Shown: positions 29,619 through 39,605, counted from the stretch's first letter. The stretch is 64,000 bases of DNA from Bacteroidota bacterium (GCA_029557915.1 JAKQHS010000028.1:1-64000), one strand, 5' to 3'. A program made the numbers and translations. The notes: generated by a model from the letters alone, not told the origin.

Positions 29619-30185
29619 ATGATGTCAGCAGAATTAGAAAAACATATGGCCTCGGTCCAGGACCAAATGAGCAAGGCCGTGGAACATTTACAACATGAAT
29701 TGTTGAAAGTGCGGACCGGAAAGGCCAACCCTGCCATGGTCCATGAACTCAGGGTCAATTATTACGGCAATCCCACCCCGCTCAACCAGGTGGCGAACGT
29801 GGGGCTGAGCGATAGCCGCACCATCACCATACAGCCCTGGGAAAAATCCATGCTGGCCCCCATCGAGCAGGCTGTTTTTGCTGCGAACCTGGGCTTGACC
29901 CCGATGAACGACGGTGAAATGATCCGGATCAATGTGCCCCCCCTCACGGAGGAAAGAAGGAAGGACCTGGTCAAACAAGCCAAACATATGGGAGAGGAGG
30001 CCAGGGTGGCTGTCCGGAACATCAGGCATAAATATCTTGACGTCATCAAAAAAGCGGTCAAGGACGGCACCCCGGAAGATGAAGGCAAGAAAAAGGAGGC
30101 CCAGCTCCTGGAACTCGTCAACCAGCATGTGGAAAAGGTGGACAAACTCATCAAGTCCAAGGAAGATGAAATTATGAAGGTCTGA
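29619..30185 (+). CDS. frr: Ribosome recycling factor
   Basis: Works with EF-G to split post-termination ribosomes. The 188-residue protein has the expected three-helix bundle and hinge, with LLKVRTGKANPAMV near the N-terminus, YYGNPTPLNQVANV in the small domain and NVPPLTEERRKDLVK. Full length. A second Met directly follows the first, so the start may be 29622. Confidence 0.96.
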   Translation: MMSAELEKHMASVQDQMSKAVEHLQHELLKVRTGKANPAMVHELRVNYYGNPTPLNQVANVGLSDSRTITIQPWEKSMLAPIEQAVFAANLGLTPMNDGEMIRINVPPLTEERRKDLVKQAKHMGEEARVAVRNIRHKYLDVIKKAVKDGTPEDEGKKKEAQLLELVNQHVEKVDKLIKSKEDEIMKV

Positions 30186-30238
30186 CGGCTATCCCGCTGG
30201 TCCTTTGGATTCCGTGGACTTTATAACCCATTTGCCTC

Positions 30239-31066
30239 ATGCACCGACTCGAACAGATAGAAGAAGCGGTCCGTTTTGTCCGGACACGCACGGAGTTGAT
30301 CCCCAAAGTGGGCATCATTCTTGGCACCGGGCTCAGTGGTTTCAGCGATGAATTGACCGGTCGTCAGGAGATCCCATACCGGAGGATTCCTCATTTTGTG
30401 GAAAGTACGGTCAAGGGCCACGCCGGCAAGCTGGTCTTCGGTTTATTGGAAAATGTACCGGTCGTCATGATGGCCGGGCGATTCCATTATTATGAGGGGT
30501 ATTCCCTGGACGAAGTCACCTTCCCGGTCCGCTTGCTCCGGTACCTGGGAGTGGAAAGAATGATCATCACCAATGTCAGCGGGGCTTTGAGGCCGGAATA
30601 CCGGGCCGGGGATATCCTTGCCGTCCGCGATCACATCAATTTGATCCCATCCAATCCGCTTCGCGGCCCCAATGATGAACGTATTGGCCCCCGGTTCCCG
30701 GACATGGTCAATACCTACGATGAAAAAATCCTGGAAAAGGCCGGCGAAGCCGCAAGGACCCTGAACCTTACCTTGCACACCGGGGTATACATCTCGGTGC
30801 CCGGTCCCAGCCTGGAGACCAAGGCCGAACGGATCTTTTTCCAGCATATCGGGGCGGACGTGGTGGGTATGTCCACCGTGCCCGAAGTCATTGTCTGTAA
30901 ACATATGAACCTGCCGGTCAACGTATTTTCCATTATCTCGAATGAATTTAATGTGGAAACCTCCGCCGAAGAAGTGATCTCGGTCGCCCAGGCCTATGAG
31001 GGCAGACTCAGAAACCTGATAAAATCGATCCTGGCCGGGGTTAATTCGGATACTGCAGGAAACTAA
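30239..31066 (+). CDS. punA: Purine nucleoside phosphorylase
   Basis: 275-residue trimeric-type (PNP-I) phosphorylase that splits purine nucleosides with phosphate. Seen: ILGTGLSGF phosphate loop, GHAGKLVFG, MAGRFHYYEGYS, TNVSGAL and the ribose-binding GMSTVPEV with Met and Glu. With the AMP nucleosidase at 19.4 kb it serves purine salvage. Whether it prefers guanosine/inosine or a wider set is not clear. Confidence 0.92.
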   Translation: MHRLEQIEEAVRFVRTRTELIPKVGIILGTGLSGFSDELTGRQEIPYRRIPHFVESTVKGHAGKLVFGLLENVPVVMMAGRFHYYEGYSLDEVTFPVRLLRYLGVERMIITNVSGALRPEYRAGDILAVRDHINLIPSNPLRGPNDERIGPRFPDMVNTYDEKILEKAGEAARTLNLTLHTGVYISVPGPSLETKAERIFFQHIGADVVGMSTVPEVIVCKHMNLPVNVFSIISNEFNVETSAEEVISVAQAYEGRLRNLIKSILAGVNSDTAGN

Positions 31067-31093
31067 AGGGGCATACCTATTGTTTTTTCTTTA

Positions 31094-31525
31094 ATGCTCG
31101 CCCAGGTGCCCATTTTATGGTTTATTGCAGGGATGATCCTGATTATGCTGGAGATTAGCGTTCCCGGAGGCTTTATCATGCTTTTTTTCGGCCTGGGAGC
31201 CTTGACGCTCAGCGTATTGACTTTTTTTATTGATATGGGCTGGATGTTCCAGATCGCTTTGTTTCTGGTCTCCTCACTGATGTACCTTTTCCTGCTTCGT
31301 GAAAACGCCCAAAGGTTCCTCAACCCGCAGATAAAGGAAGATCCGGAAAATGAATTCATCGGAAAAACCGCGAAAGCGCTTACGCCCATCAGCGATATGG
31401 AAGGTAAGGTTGAATTCAAAGGCACGCAGTGGACTGCCCTGAGCAAAGAACCTATCCCGCCCGGTACTGAGGTGGAAATCGTCGGACAGGAAAGCATTAC
31501 CCTTTTTGTAAAACCAATAAATTAA
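31094..31525 (+). CDS. NfeD-like membrane protein
   Basis: 143-residue protein with two or three hydrophobic segments at the N-terminus (MLAQVPILWFIAGMILIMLE, then LGALTLSVLTFFI) and a C-terminal OB-like beta domain (KVEFKGTQWTALSKE). This is the short NfeD type without the ClpP-like protease domain. Such proteins are usually paired with an SPFH protein, which follows here after 7 bp, and are thought to act in membrane microdomain organisation. Confidence 0.88.
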   Translation: MLAQVPILWFIAGMILIMLEISVPGGFIMLFFGLGALTLSVLTFFIDMGWMFQIALFLVSSLMYLFLLRENAQRFLNPQIKEDPENEFIGKTAKALTPISDMEGKVEFKGTQWTALSKEPIPPGTEVEIVGQESITLFVKPIN

Positions 31526-31532
31526 ATAAATC

Positions 31533-32480
31533 ATGTTTACAGCCGGTTCCATAGCATATATCATCTTTGCCGCCTTCGCCCTTCTGGTCCTTTCCAGTGC
31601 GGTGATCATCGTTCCGCAGCGCAAGGCCTATATTGTTGAAAGGCTTGGCAAGTACCTGGGTACCCTGGCCCCTGGACTTCATTTCCTGATCCCTTTTGTG
31701 GACAAGGTCCGGTATCGTCATTCCCTGAAAGAACAGGCCCTGGATGTGAATCCGCAGGTCTGCATTACCAAAGACAACGTGGCGGTGGAAGTGGACGGAG
31801 TCCTGTATTTCCAGGTCATGGATCCCACCAAAGCTTCCTATGGCATTGAAGATTATCGCTTTGCCTCTATCCAGATTGCCCAGACGACCATGCGTTCGAT
31901 CGTTGGCCGCCTGGAACTGGATAAAACCTTTGAGGAAAGGGAGACCATCAACGCCTCCATAGTAGAAGCCGTGGACAAGGCCAGTGAACCCTGGGGGGTC
32001 AAGATCACCCGATACGAGGTTAAAAACATCACGCCGCCCCAAAGCATCCGGGATGCCATGGAAAAACAAATGAGGGCCGAAAGGGAGAAAAGGGCCATGA
32101 TCGCTGAATCCGAAGGTACCATGCAGGCCAAAATCAACGTGGCCGAAGGGGAAAAACAGGAAGCCATCAAAAAATCTGAAGGGGAGAAATTAAAAAGGAT
32201 CAACGAAGCCGACGGCCGTGCTGCCGAAATCGAAGCCCTGGCCATAGCCACCGCCAATGGCCTCCGGACCATTGCTTCCGCCATCGATACCCCTAATGGA
32301 AAAGATGCGGTATCGCTCCGGATCGCCGAACAGTACCTCAACGAATTCGGAAAACTCGCCCAGAAAAACAATACCATGATCCTGCCGGCAAACCTCATGG
32401 ACATCACCGGGGTGCTGGCTACCGCCAAAAAGGTACTGGATCATACCCAGCCTGCGGACAACGGAAAGGCGAAAGTCTGA
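31533..32480 (+). CDS. qmcA: SPFH/stomatin-family membrane protein
   Basis: 315-residue protein with one N-terminal membrane segment (about 5-27), an SPFH/band-7 domain (VPQRKAYIVERLGKYLGTL onward, to about 210) and a coiled-coil Glu/Lys/Ala-rich region (REKRAMIAESEGTMQAK). Best described as a paraslipin/QmcA-type scaffold with the NfeD partner upstream. Exact cargo is unknown. Confidence 0.9.
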   Translation: MFTAGSIAYIIFAAFALLVLSSAVIIVPQRKAYIVERLGKYLGTLAPGLHFLIPFVDKVRYRHSLKEQALDVNPQVCITKDNVAVEVDGVLYFQVMDPTKASYGIEDYRFASIQIAQTTMRSIVGRLELDKTFEERETINASIVEAVDKASEPWGVKITRYEVKNITPPQSIRDAMEKQMRAEREKRAMIAESEGTMQAKINVAEGEKQEAIKKSEGEKLKRINEADGRAAEIEALAIATANGLRTIASAIDTPNGKDAVSLRIAEQYLNEFGKLAQKNNTMILPANLMDITGVLATAKKVLDHTQPADNGKAKV

Positions 32481-32732
32481 GGGGAAACCCGATTTTTACG
32501 AATTCATTGGGCCCCTTTCCGGTCTAGCTTCAATTTGGTTTCAGGTTTAGCCTAATTCGTCGCCGTCCAATCTGAAGTTTGGTTTCATTGGTCTTGAGCA
32601 GTATGGTCGGTTATTTTACCTACCTACTATCAGGCACAAACGTTTCGTCCCGGGTAAAGTTCAACCTTACCGAAGTGGGTGATATCAAAGCAGAACTTTT
32701 AAGGCAACTGCAACCCTGAACAGGCCGGCGGA

Positions 32733-33725
32733 TCAATCCCCGCCCTCGTAATTCATGTCCACGTCTTCTATCGGGGATTCGGCGATTTCTTCGGCATCTT
32801 CATCTTCAAAATCTTTTGAAGCCTTGCTTTTGGGCCGTTTTACTCCGGATTTTTTGAGTTGTTTTCCTTCCAGGGACCTGCGGATCACACGTTCATCCGG
32901 GGCGACCTGGTTGATGTCCGGGACCATGGAGGCCTGTTCGATGTGTTTGGCCTCAATGCTTTTAGTGGCATGGGGGACCAGGAGCAGCCTTTTTTTGTCG
33001 ATCAGGTTTCCGGTCACGGTGCAAATGCCGTAAGTCTTGTTTTCAATACGGACCAGGGCGTTTTCGAGGTTTTGGATGAATTGCCGCTGGCGGATCGCCA
33101 TATTGTTCAGAAGCTCCACTTCAGAGTGAATGCTGCTGTCATCAAACCAATCGCTTCCCTGGATGTCGGCGTTGTTTTCATTCATTTCTACGATCTGCTC
33201 CTGCAGATAGTTCAGTTCCTGACGTGCGTTTAAGAGTTTTTCATCGATCAGGGCTTTGAATTCGGCCAGTTCCTTGTCGGAATACCGGCTTTTACCATTT
33301 GGTTTCGGCACACTGCCCGTTTCGGGGATTTCTTTGCTCACTGATTTTATATTTTGAGTTTTTGTTAAGCGGGGTGGAGCGGGCTTTGCAGGCGCAGGCC
33401 CGGGGGTTTTGTGAGGTTCTGGGTGTTTGATGGCGGTTGCGGATTTGGTTACCGGCTTGGCCATCGTGGTTTTTTTGGTTTCCGCAGCCTTGGGTTGAGC
33501 CTTGGCCGGAGTCGCTTTGGCCGTCGCGGCCTTTGCAGGGGTGGATTTACTGGTTATGGTTTTTGTTTTACTGCCTGCTTTAGTTGCAGTCGCTTTTACC
33601 ACACTGGCAGGTGCCGGCTTCAAGGCTTTGGACGGTTTGGCCTTTTCCTTTTTTTTCGCAGAAGCTGCACCGGAAGATTTTGTTCCTTTTTTTGCACTTG
33701 CCTTTGTTTTGGATGTTGTGGCCAT
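32733..33725 (-). CDS. DksA/TraR-like protein with histone H1-like N-terminal tail
   Basis: 330-residue protein in two parts. Residues 1 to about 145 are Lys/Ala/Pro/Thr-rich with H1-like AKPKA words, expected to be disordered and DNA- or RNA-binding. The rest is a DksA/TraR-type domain with a coiled coil (RYSDKELAEFKALI onward) and a C-terminal finger where only one of four zinc Cys remains (YGICTVTGNLIDKKRLL). That one-Cys form is usual in Bacteroidota. It probably modulates RNA polymerase in the stringent response. The start at 33725 (MATTSKTK) is preferred over a Met 22 codons upstream. Divergent from dnaE. Confidence 0.85.
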   Translation of the reverse strand: MATTSKTKASAKKGTKSSGAASAKKKEKAKPSKALKPAPASVVKATATKAGSKTKTITSKSTPAKAATAKATPAKAQPKAAETKKTTMAKPVTKSATAIKHPEPHKTPGPAPAKPAPPRLTKTQNIKSVSKEIPETGSVPKPNGKSRYSDKELAEFKALIDEKLLNARQELNYLQEQIVEMNENNADIQGSDWFDDSSIHSEVELLNNMAIRQRQFIQNLENALVRIENKTYGICTVTGNLIDKKRLLLVPHATKSIEAKHIEQASMVPDINQVAPDERVIRRSLEGKQLKKSGVKRPKSKASKDFEDEDAEEIAESPIEDVDMNYEGGD

Positions 33726-33788
33726 AAACAATTGAATTTCAGTAAATAAAGAATATAAATTTTTTACATTGAACCTAAATTCAGGGCG

Positions 33789-33796
33789 CAAATATA
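33789..33796 (-). promoter_or_regulatory. Predicted -7 box of the DksA-like gene
   Basis: Minus-strand TATATTTG, 63 bp upstream of the ATG at 33725, matches TAnnTTTG. No clear -33 TTG. Confidence 0.5.
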
Positions 33797-33950
33797 CGGT
33801 TTATTTGAAATTAAAACGGCATATTCGGCTACCCATATCTTCCATCCAACAGACTCCATTTCGCGGATATGAACGATTGAAAATCAAACAACAAGGCCGG
33901 CTGCAGAATAGTTCAGCATCTGCCGCCGGTATTCCTATTGCAGAAAGCTA

Positions 33951-33958
33951 TAATTTTG
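33951..33958 (+). promoter_or_regulatory. Predicted -7 box of dnaE
   Basis: TAATTTTG matches TAnnTTTG and ends 4 nt before the dnaE ATG, which predicts a leaderless mRNA. Confidence 0.6.
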
Positions 33959-33962
33959 TTTT

Positions 33963-36900
33963 ATGCCTGACCTGATCCACCTGCATTGCCATACTCAATA
34001 TTCCTTGCTGGATGGCGCATGCGGGATACCCGACCTGATAAAACTCGCAAAAAACGATGGGCAGCAGGGGATTGCGATTACCGACCACGGCAACATGTTT
34101 GGCGCGTTCAGCTTTGTCCATGAAGCCAACAAGGCAGGGATCAAAGCCATCGTCGGCTGTGAATTTTATCTTGTAGAAGACCGGCGCAAACAGGTATTTT
34201 CGAAAATAAAGGGGGAGAAGGACGAAAGGTACCATCAGTTGTTGCTCGCCAAGAACCAGAGAGGCTACCTCAATATCTCAAAGCTTTGTTCCCTGGGTTT
34301 TATAGAAGGGTCTTACGGCAAATTTCCACGGATCGATAAAGAACTTATCCTGCAATATCACGAAGGCCTCATTGCCACCTCCTGCTGCCTGGGTGCGGAG
34401 ATCCCTCAGGCCATCCTTGCGGGTAAACTGGAACTGGCCGAAGAACTCGTCAAATGGTGGAAGAATGTTTTCGGAAAGGATTTTTACATCGAATTGCAGC
34501 GTCACGGACTGGAAAACCTGGATAACAGCGGCCTGAGCCAGGAGGATGTCAACCGGGTACTCATCCAGTTGGCCAAAAAATACAACATCAAAACCATAGC
34601 CACCAATGACGTGCATTACCTTACCCGGGAAGACTGGGAACCCCATGACATCCTTCTTTGTGTAAATACCAATTCAAAAAAAACGGAAACGGAACGGTTC
34701 CGTTTTCCCAATGACCAGTTTTACTTTAAGTCCCGGGAAGAAATGGGCAGGCTCTTTGCCGATATTCCGCAGGCCCTCGAACATACCCTCGAAATTTTTT
34801 CCAAGGTGGATAAGCTGGACCTGGCCAGGAATATCCTGCTTCCCAATTTCCCCATTCCCGCAGGCTATGCCAGCCAGGATGAATACCTGAGACATCTGGT
34901 TTATGAAGGGGCCAGGCATTGTTATCCCGAGCTCAGCCAGCTTGTGTTGGACCGGATCGAACATGAGCTGCGCATCATTTTCGGAATGAATTTTTCAGGG
35001 TATTTCCTGATCGTCCAGGATTTCATCAAAGCGGCCAGGGAACTGGGGGTCCGCGTAGGGCCTGGCCGGGGCAGTGCCGCCGGATCTGTGGTAGCCTATT
35101 GCCTGGGCATCACCGGGCTGGATCCGATCAAATACAGCCTGCTGTTTGAACGATTCCTCAATCCGGAAAGGGTCAATATGCCCGATATGGATATTGATTT
35201 TGATGATGAAGGCCGGCAGAAAGTGATTGACTATGTGGTGAAAAAATACGGCAGGGACCAGGTGGCCCAGATCGTAACCTTCAACACCATGGCGGCCCGG
35301 TCGTCGATCCGGGATGTGGGCCGCGTGCTGGATTATCCGCTGTCGGATACAGACCGGCTGGCCAAGCTGGTGCCGGCCAAACCCAAAATTTACCTTGCCG
35401 ATATACTCAATAAGCCGGTGGACGATCTTAAAGCGGCCCTTACCCCGGATGAGATCAACCAGGTAAACCAGCTCCGCGATATCCGGTCCGGGGGTGACCA
35501 GGCGTCCACGGTCCTGGCTCTGGCGGAACGTCTGGAAGGTTCGGTCCGCAATACCGGTATCCACGCCGCCGGGATCATCATTGCGCCGGAAGCCATTGAC
35601 CGCATTATGCCCGTGTTCACTCTTAAAGACACGGAACTCCTGGTGACCCAGTACGAAGGCACCTTGATGGAGGATGCCGGCATGTTGAAGATGGATTTCC
35701 TGGGACTGCGCACCCTGTCCATCATCAAGGATGCCCTGAACCTCATCGAAGAAAATACCGGAACGGCAGTGAACATTGATCAGATCCCGCTGGACGATCC
35801 GGCCACCCTGGAGTTGTTCCAGCGCGGCGACATGATCGGCATTTTCCAGTTTGAATCGGACGGAATGCAAAAATACCTGCGGGACCTCAAACCGGAATCC
35901 ATTGAAGACATCATCGCGATGAGCGCCCTGTACCGTCCGGGGCCTATGGATAATATCCCCAGTTTTATACGGCGCAAGCGCGGACAGGAACAGGTGGAAT
36001 ACCCGCATGAGCGCCTCGAAGAATTGTTGCGGCCCACCTACGGCATCCTGGTTTACCAGGAGCAAATCATGCAGACCGCCCAGATTATGTCGGGTTATAC
36101 CCTGGCCGCCGCGGATTTGCTGCGAAGGGCGATGGGCAAAAAGAAACACGATGAAATGCAGGTGCACCGCAAATTGTTTGTCGAAGGAGCCATCGAACAG
36201 GGGATTGATGAAACCAAGGCGGAAGAGATTTTTGAATTGATGGCCCGTTTCGCGGACTATGGTTTCAACCGTTCCCATGCTGCGGCTTATTCCATCCTGG
36301 CATTTCAGACCGGCTGGCTCAAAACTCATTATCCCAGGCAGTTTATGGCGGCCGTATTGACCCACAATAAACAGGACATTTCCAAACTGGAATATTACCT
36401 GCAGGAGGCCAAAAGACTGGGCATTAAAGTGCTGGGGCCGGACATCAATGAGAGCGGTTTAAACTTTACCGTCACCCGGGACCAGGCCATAAGGTTTGGA
36501 CTCTCCGCCCTGAAAGGGGTAGGGGAAGGGCCCGTGGAGGATATCCTCCGGGAACGGCAGGCCCATGGCCTCTTTACCAACATCTTTAACCTCACTTCAA
36601 GACTGAATTCACGTACGGTCAATAAAAAAAGCCTTGAAGCCCTGGTGCTGGGGGGCGCCCTGGATGCCTTGCACCCCGAGGTGGACCGCAGCCAGTATTT
36701 TGCCCCCACCGACAAATACGACAGTTTCCTTGAATATGCCCTGCGCCTGGGCAGCCAATGGCAGGAGATGAAATCCAGGAATGAAATGTCTCTATTCAGC
36801 CTGGAGAGCGATACCCCCTTACCGGATCCGGTCTTTCCCAAAATCCGTGAACCCTGGAGCCTGGTCGAGAGGCTGAACCGGGAGAAAGAAGTGACCGGAA

Positions 36901-37490
36901 TATTCATATCCGCCCATCCGCTGGATGAATACAAATACATCCTCGACCATTTTACAACCTGTACGGTGGCAAACATTCCCCAGTACAAGGACATGCCCAT
37001 CCGGGTCGCCGGGATTGTGACCCGTTCCGATCACCGGATCAGCAAGAAAGGGACCGGGTACGGGCAGTTTGAATTGAGGGACTTTGAGGGCACCTTTGAG
37101 TTTCCTCTCTTCAGTGAAAATTACCTCGACTTCAAGAACCGGCTGGAGCTGGGACAAATGGTCTATATCAAAGGGACTTACCAGGTATTTAATGACGGCA
37201 ATTCCAGCCGCTTCAGGATTCAGAGCGTCCAGCAACTTGCCAGCGCCGGCCCATCCATAGCTGAAAACGTGCTCCTCCAAGTACCGGTCCATCAGCTGGA
37301 CGAAACGAAAATTGCAAAACTGAAATCCATCTGCGAAAACCAGAAAGGAAAATCCAGATTAAAAATTGTGCTCGTGGACCGGGCCAGCCAGACCAGCCTT
37401 CAAATGGTCTCCGAGGAATACAGGATAGAAGTCAATGCCGATTTGTTGAATCAATTCAAGGGGCTGGGTTTGGAGTATGTGCTGAATTAG
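33963..37490 (+). CDS. dnaE: DNA polymerase III alpha subunit
   Basis: Replicative polymerase, 1175 residues, DnaE1 type. The N-terminal PHP domain begins HLHCHTQYSLLDGACG; the palm carries the catalytic aspartates in MPDMDIDFDD; GPGRGSAAGSVVAYCLGITG is the polymerase signature. Then come the fingers (GFNRSHAAAYSILAFQT), a helix-hairpin-helix region and an OB domain. Length and order are standard. The TAG stop abuts heptamer array 4 directly. Confidence 0.98.
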   Translation: MPDLIHLHCHTQYSLLDGACGIPDLIKLAKNDGQQGIAITDHGNMFGAFSFVHEANKAGIKAIVGCEFYLVEDRRKQVFSKIKGEKDERYHQLLLAKNQRGYLNISKLCSLGFIEGSYGKFPRIDKELILQYHEGLIATSCCLGAEIPQAILAGKLELAEELVKWWKNVFGKDFYIELQRHGLENLDNSGLSQEDVNRVLIQLAKKYNIKTIATNDVHYLTREDWEPHDILLCVNTNSKKTETERFRFPNDQFYFKSREEMGRLFADIPQALEHTLEIFSKVDKLDLARNILLPNFPIPAGYASQDEYLRHLVYEGARHCYPELSQLVLDRIEHELRIIFGMNFSGYFLIVQDFIKAARELGVRVGPGRGSAAGSVVAYCLGITGLDPIKYSLLFERFLNPERVNMPDMDIDFDDEGRQKVIDYVVKKYGRDQVAQIVTFNTMAARSSIRDVGRVLDYPLSDTDRLAKLVPAKPKIYLADILNKPVDDLKAALTPDEINQVNQLRDIRSGGDQASTVLALAERLEGSVRNTGIHAAGIIIAPEAIDRIMPVFTLKDTELLVTQYEGTLMEDAGMLKMDFLGLRTLSIIKDALNLIEENTGTAVNIDQIPLDDPATLELFQRGDMIGIFQFESDGMQKYLRDLKPESIEDIIAMSALYRPGPMDNIPSFIRRKRGQEQVEYPHERLEELLRPTYGILVYQEQIMQTAQIMSGYTLAAADLLRRAMGKKKHDEMQVHRKLFVEGAIEQGIDETKAEEIFELMARFADYGFNRSHAAAYSILAFQTGWLKTHYPRQFMAAVLTHNKQDISKLEYYLQEAKRLGIKVLGPDINESGLNFTVTRDQAIRFGLSALKGVGEGPVEDILRERQAHGLFTNIFNLTSRLNSRTVNKKSLEALVLGGALDALHPEVDRSQYFAPTDKYDSFLEYALRLGSQWQEMKSRNEMSLFSLESDTPLPDPVFPKIREPWSLVERLNREKEVTGIFISAHPLDEYKYILDHFTTCTVANIPQYKDMPIRVAGIVTRSDHRISKKGTGYGQFELRDFEGTFEFPLFSENYLDFKNRLELGQMVYIKGTYQVFNDGNSSRFRIQSVQQLASAGPSIAENVLLQVPVHQLDETKIAKLKSICENQKGKSRLKIVLVDRASQTSLQMVSEEYRIEVNADLLNQFKGLGLEYVLN

Positions 37491-37679
<189 letters not shown>

Positions 37680-37751
37680 CTGTTCTATTCTTCCTCCATT
37701 CCGTGCTATTCATTTAAGACATCGTTAACGTCCCGGTCGGGCAAGGCCATA

Positions 37752-37759
37752 TAAATTTG
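37752..37759 (+). promoter_or_regulatory. Predicted -7 box of the thioredoxin-like genes
   Basis: TAAATTTG matches TAnnTTTG, 9 nt before the ATG at 37769. Confidence 0.55.
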
Positions 37760-37768
37760 TTAATCTTC

Positions 37769-38242
37769 ATGAGAAAGGTTGGTTGGATAGGGCTGATGAT
37801 CTTCTGCTGCTTTGGGATTTCCGCCCAGAGCGAATCCCCGCGCAATCTTTCCCTTGAGGAATTTAAGGCACTTTGCGCCGGGGAGGCCGGTAAATCCGTC
37901 ATCCTCAATTTCTGGGCGACCTGGTGCGGACCTTGTATGGAAGAATTGCCCTGGTTTGATCGTTTGAAAAAGGAAATGCCCGGAGTCCGGATCATCCTTG
38001 TCAACCTCGATTTTGAGAAAGAAGTGAAATCCAAAGTATGGCCTCTGTTGGAGAAAGGGTATAAACAATGCGAAGTGTACCGGATCCAAGGGCTCCATCC
38101 CGACGACTGGATGCCCCTGGTGGAACCGGCCTGGTCGGGCGCCCTGCCTACCACCCTGATCCTGAACAACGGCAAAAGAAAGTTTTTCGAACAGAAATTT
38201 GAAGGATACGACTCACTGAAAAATGAAATCGTTCACTTTTAA
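37769..38242 (+). CDS. TlpA-like periplasmic thioredoxin
   Basis: 157-residue exported thiol-disulfide oxidoreductase with a signal peptide (ending GISAQ) and a thioredoxin fold. The active site is WATWCGPC and the cis-Pro loop is GALPTT. It resembles TlpA/ResA proteins that reduce periplasmic disulfides. The ATG at 37769 is chosen over a TTG at 37757 that lies inside the -7 box. Another thioredoxin-fold gene follows after 15 bp. Confidence 0.88.
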   Translation: MRKVGWIGLMIFCCFGISAQSESPRNLSLEEFKALCAGEAGKSVILNFWATWCGPCMEELPWFDRLKKEMPGVRIILVNLDFEKEVKSKVWPLLEKGYKQCEVYRIQGLHPDDWMPLVEPAWSGALPTTLILNNGKRKFFEQKFEGYDSLKNEIVHF

Positions 38243-38257
38243 AACAACACTTCAATC

Positions 38258-38863
38258 ATGAAAAAATCATTGTATTTGGTCCTGGCTGCGGCTTGCCTCA
38301 GCCTGTTTTTTACCCTTCCCTCTCCCCAGGGGTACCAGGTTGGGGATGTGGTCGCCGACTTCAGCGCTAAAGACGTTACCGGCAAAATGATCAGCACCAA
38401 AGATTTTCCCAAAGCCAAAGGGTATGTGATCGTCTTCACCTGCAACACCTGTCCTTATGCCAAACTTTACGAAGACCGCATCATATCCCTGGCCAGGAAA
38501 CTGGACGATGCCGCCTGGCCATTGATCGCGATCAATTCCAATGACCGGAACATGTCGCCCGGGGATTCCTTTGAGAAAATGCAGGAGAGGGCCAAATCCA
38601 AGGCTTTTCCTTTCCCTTATGTGTACGACAAGAGCCAATCCATAGTCCAGGCCTTCGGGGCGAGCAAAACCCCGCATTTTTATATTCTGGATGCGTCCAA
38701 GAAAGTCAAATACATCGGGGCCATGGATGACTACCCGGAGGATGAAGCAGGCGTAAAAACCCATTACGTACAGCAAGCCATCCAGGCAATAGAAAAAAAC
38801 CAGGATCCCGATCCTTCCTTCACCCGGGCTATCGGATGCGGCATCAAAAAGAGGACGACCTGA
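38258..38863 (+). CDS. Exported redoxin (AhpC/TSA-like) protein
   Basis: 201-residue thioredoxin-fold protein with a signal peptide (about 1-21). It has the redoxin pattern: GDVVADFSAKDVTGKMIS, then VFTCNTCPYAKLYEDR with a CxxC, and a cis-Pro at SKTPHFY. A further Cys sits near the C-terminus (IGCGIKK). It belongs to the peroxiredoxin-like/thioredoxin family widespread in Bacteroidota whose function is not firmly known; likely periplasmic redox or peroxide chemistry, working with the adjacent TlpA-like protein. Confidence 0.85.
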   Translation: MKKSLYLVLAAACLSLFFTLPSPQGYQVGDVVADFSAKDVTGKMISTKDFPKAKGYVIVFTCNTCPYAKLYEDRIISLARKLDDAAWPLIAINSNDRNMSPGDSFEKMQERAKSKAFPFPYVYDKSQSIVQAFGASKTPHFYILDASKKVKYIGAMDDYPEDEAGVKTHYVQQAIQAIEKNQDPDPSFTRAIGCGIKKRTT

Positions 38864-38885
38864 TCCTTTGAGGTCGGTTCAAACT

Positions 38886-39587
38886 TTACAAGCCGGTGCA
38901 GCAGGCCACCAGGGCTCTCACTTTGGCGGGGTCTGAGTCCAGGGGATCACCGGATTGGGAGGTCATCGCGGCAGGATCATATTTTGCGGAACTGTGAATT
39001 TCTTTTACCTGGCTGTCCCGGACCAGTTCCATGACATTGTCAGGGCTGACCCCGCTTCCCGCGAGGATACGAAGCCGGTCACCGGCCAGTTGCTGTAATG
39101 CTTTAAGTTCAAACCTGTTATTGGGAGCATGTCCGGTCCGGCCGCCGGTCAGGATGCGATGCACACCAAGGGCGATCAGGGTTTCGAGAGCCTGTCTGCT
39201 GTCCGGAACAGATTCAAAGGCGCGGTGGAAGGTAAACGGAAGACCATCTGCCGCGGCGACCAGTCTTCGCATGGATTCCACGTCCACCTGATGGTCCGCG
39301 GTGAGGCAACCGGCTACAATACCTTGGGCTCCGGCCCTGACTGCATGCCGGATGTCTTTTTCCATAATGGATAGTTCCGCCCCGGAATAATAAAAATCAC
39401 CGGTGCGCGGACGAATGAGCACAAAAACGGGAATACGGACCTCTTCGAGCACCTGCTCGATCAAACCGAGGGAAGGGGTCAATCCTCCGCCCCCAAGGTG
39501 GGTGCATAACTCGATCCGGTGAGCCCCGTTTTCACTGGCTGCCAGGGCAGCCCGGTAGGATTGGGCGCAGATTTCAACAAGGACCAT
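38886..39587 (-). CDS. cutC: CutC family protein
   Basis: 233-residue TIM-barrel protein named for copper homeostasis, although its molecular role is disputed. Family motifs: MVLVEICAQS, GAHRIELCTHLGGGGLTPS, IRPRTGDFYYS and RILTGG. The start at 39587 gives the canonical N-terminus. A terminator-like hairpin lies 19 bp upstream and no clear own -7 box was found, so it may depend on read-through from the microprotein gene. Confidence 0.92.
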   Translation of the reverse strand: MVLVEICAQSYRAALAASENGAHRIELCTHLGGGGLTPSLGLIEQVLEEVRIPVFVLIRPRTGDFYYSGAELSIMEKDIRHAVRAGAQGIVAGCLTADHQVDVESMRRLVAAADGLPFTFHRAFESVPDSRQALETLIALGVHRILTGGRTGHAPNNRFELKALQQLAGDRLRILAGSGVSPDNVMELVRDSQVKEIHSSAKYDPAAMTSQSGDPLDSDPAKVRALVACCTGL

Positions 39588-39605
39588 GCGTGAGGGGTAT
39601 AAACA

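Noticed and set aside
32603-32719. 38-codon plus-strand frame between the SPFH and DksA-like genes
   Set aside because: No promoter, ribosome site or recognisable features; kept only as a weak possibility of a gene remnant.
34995-36365. 456-codon minus-strand frame inside dnaE
   Set aside because: Antisense to the conserved polymerase core; no recognisable protein.
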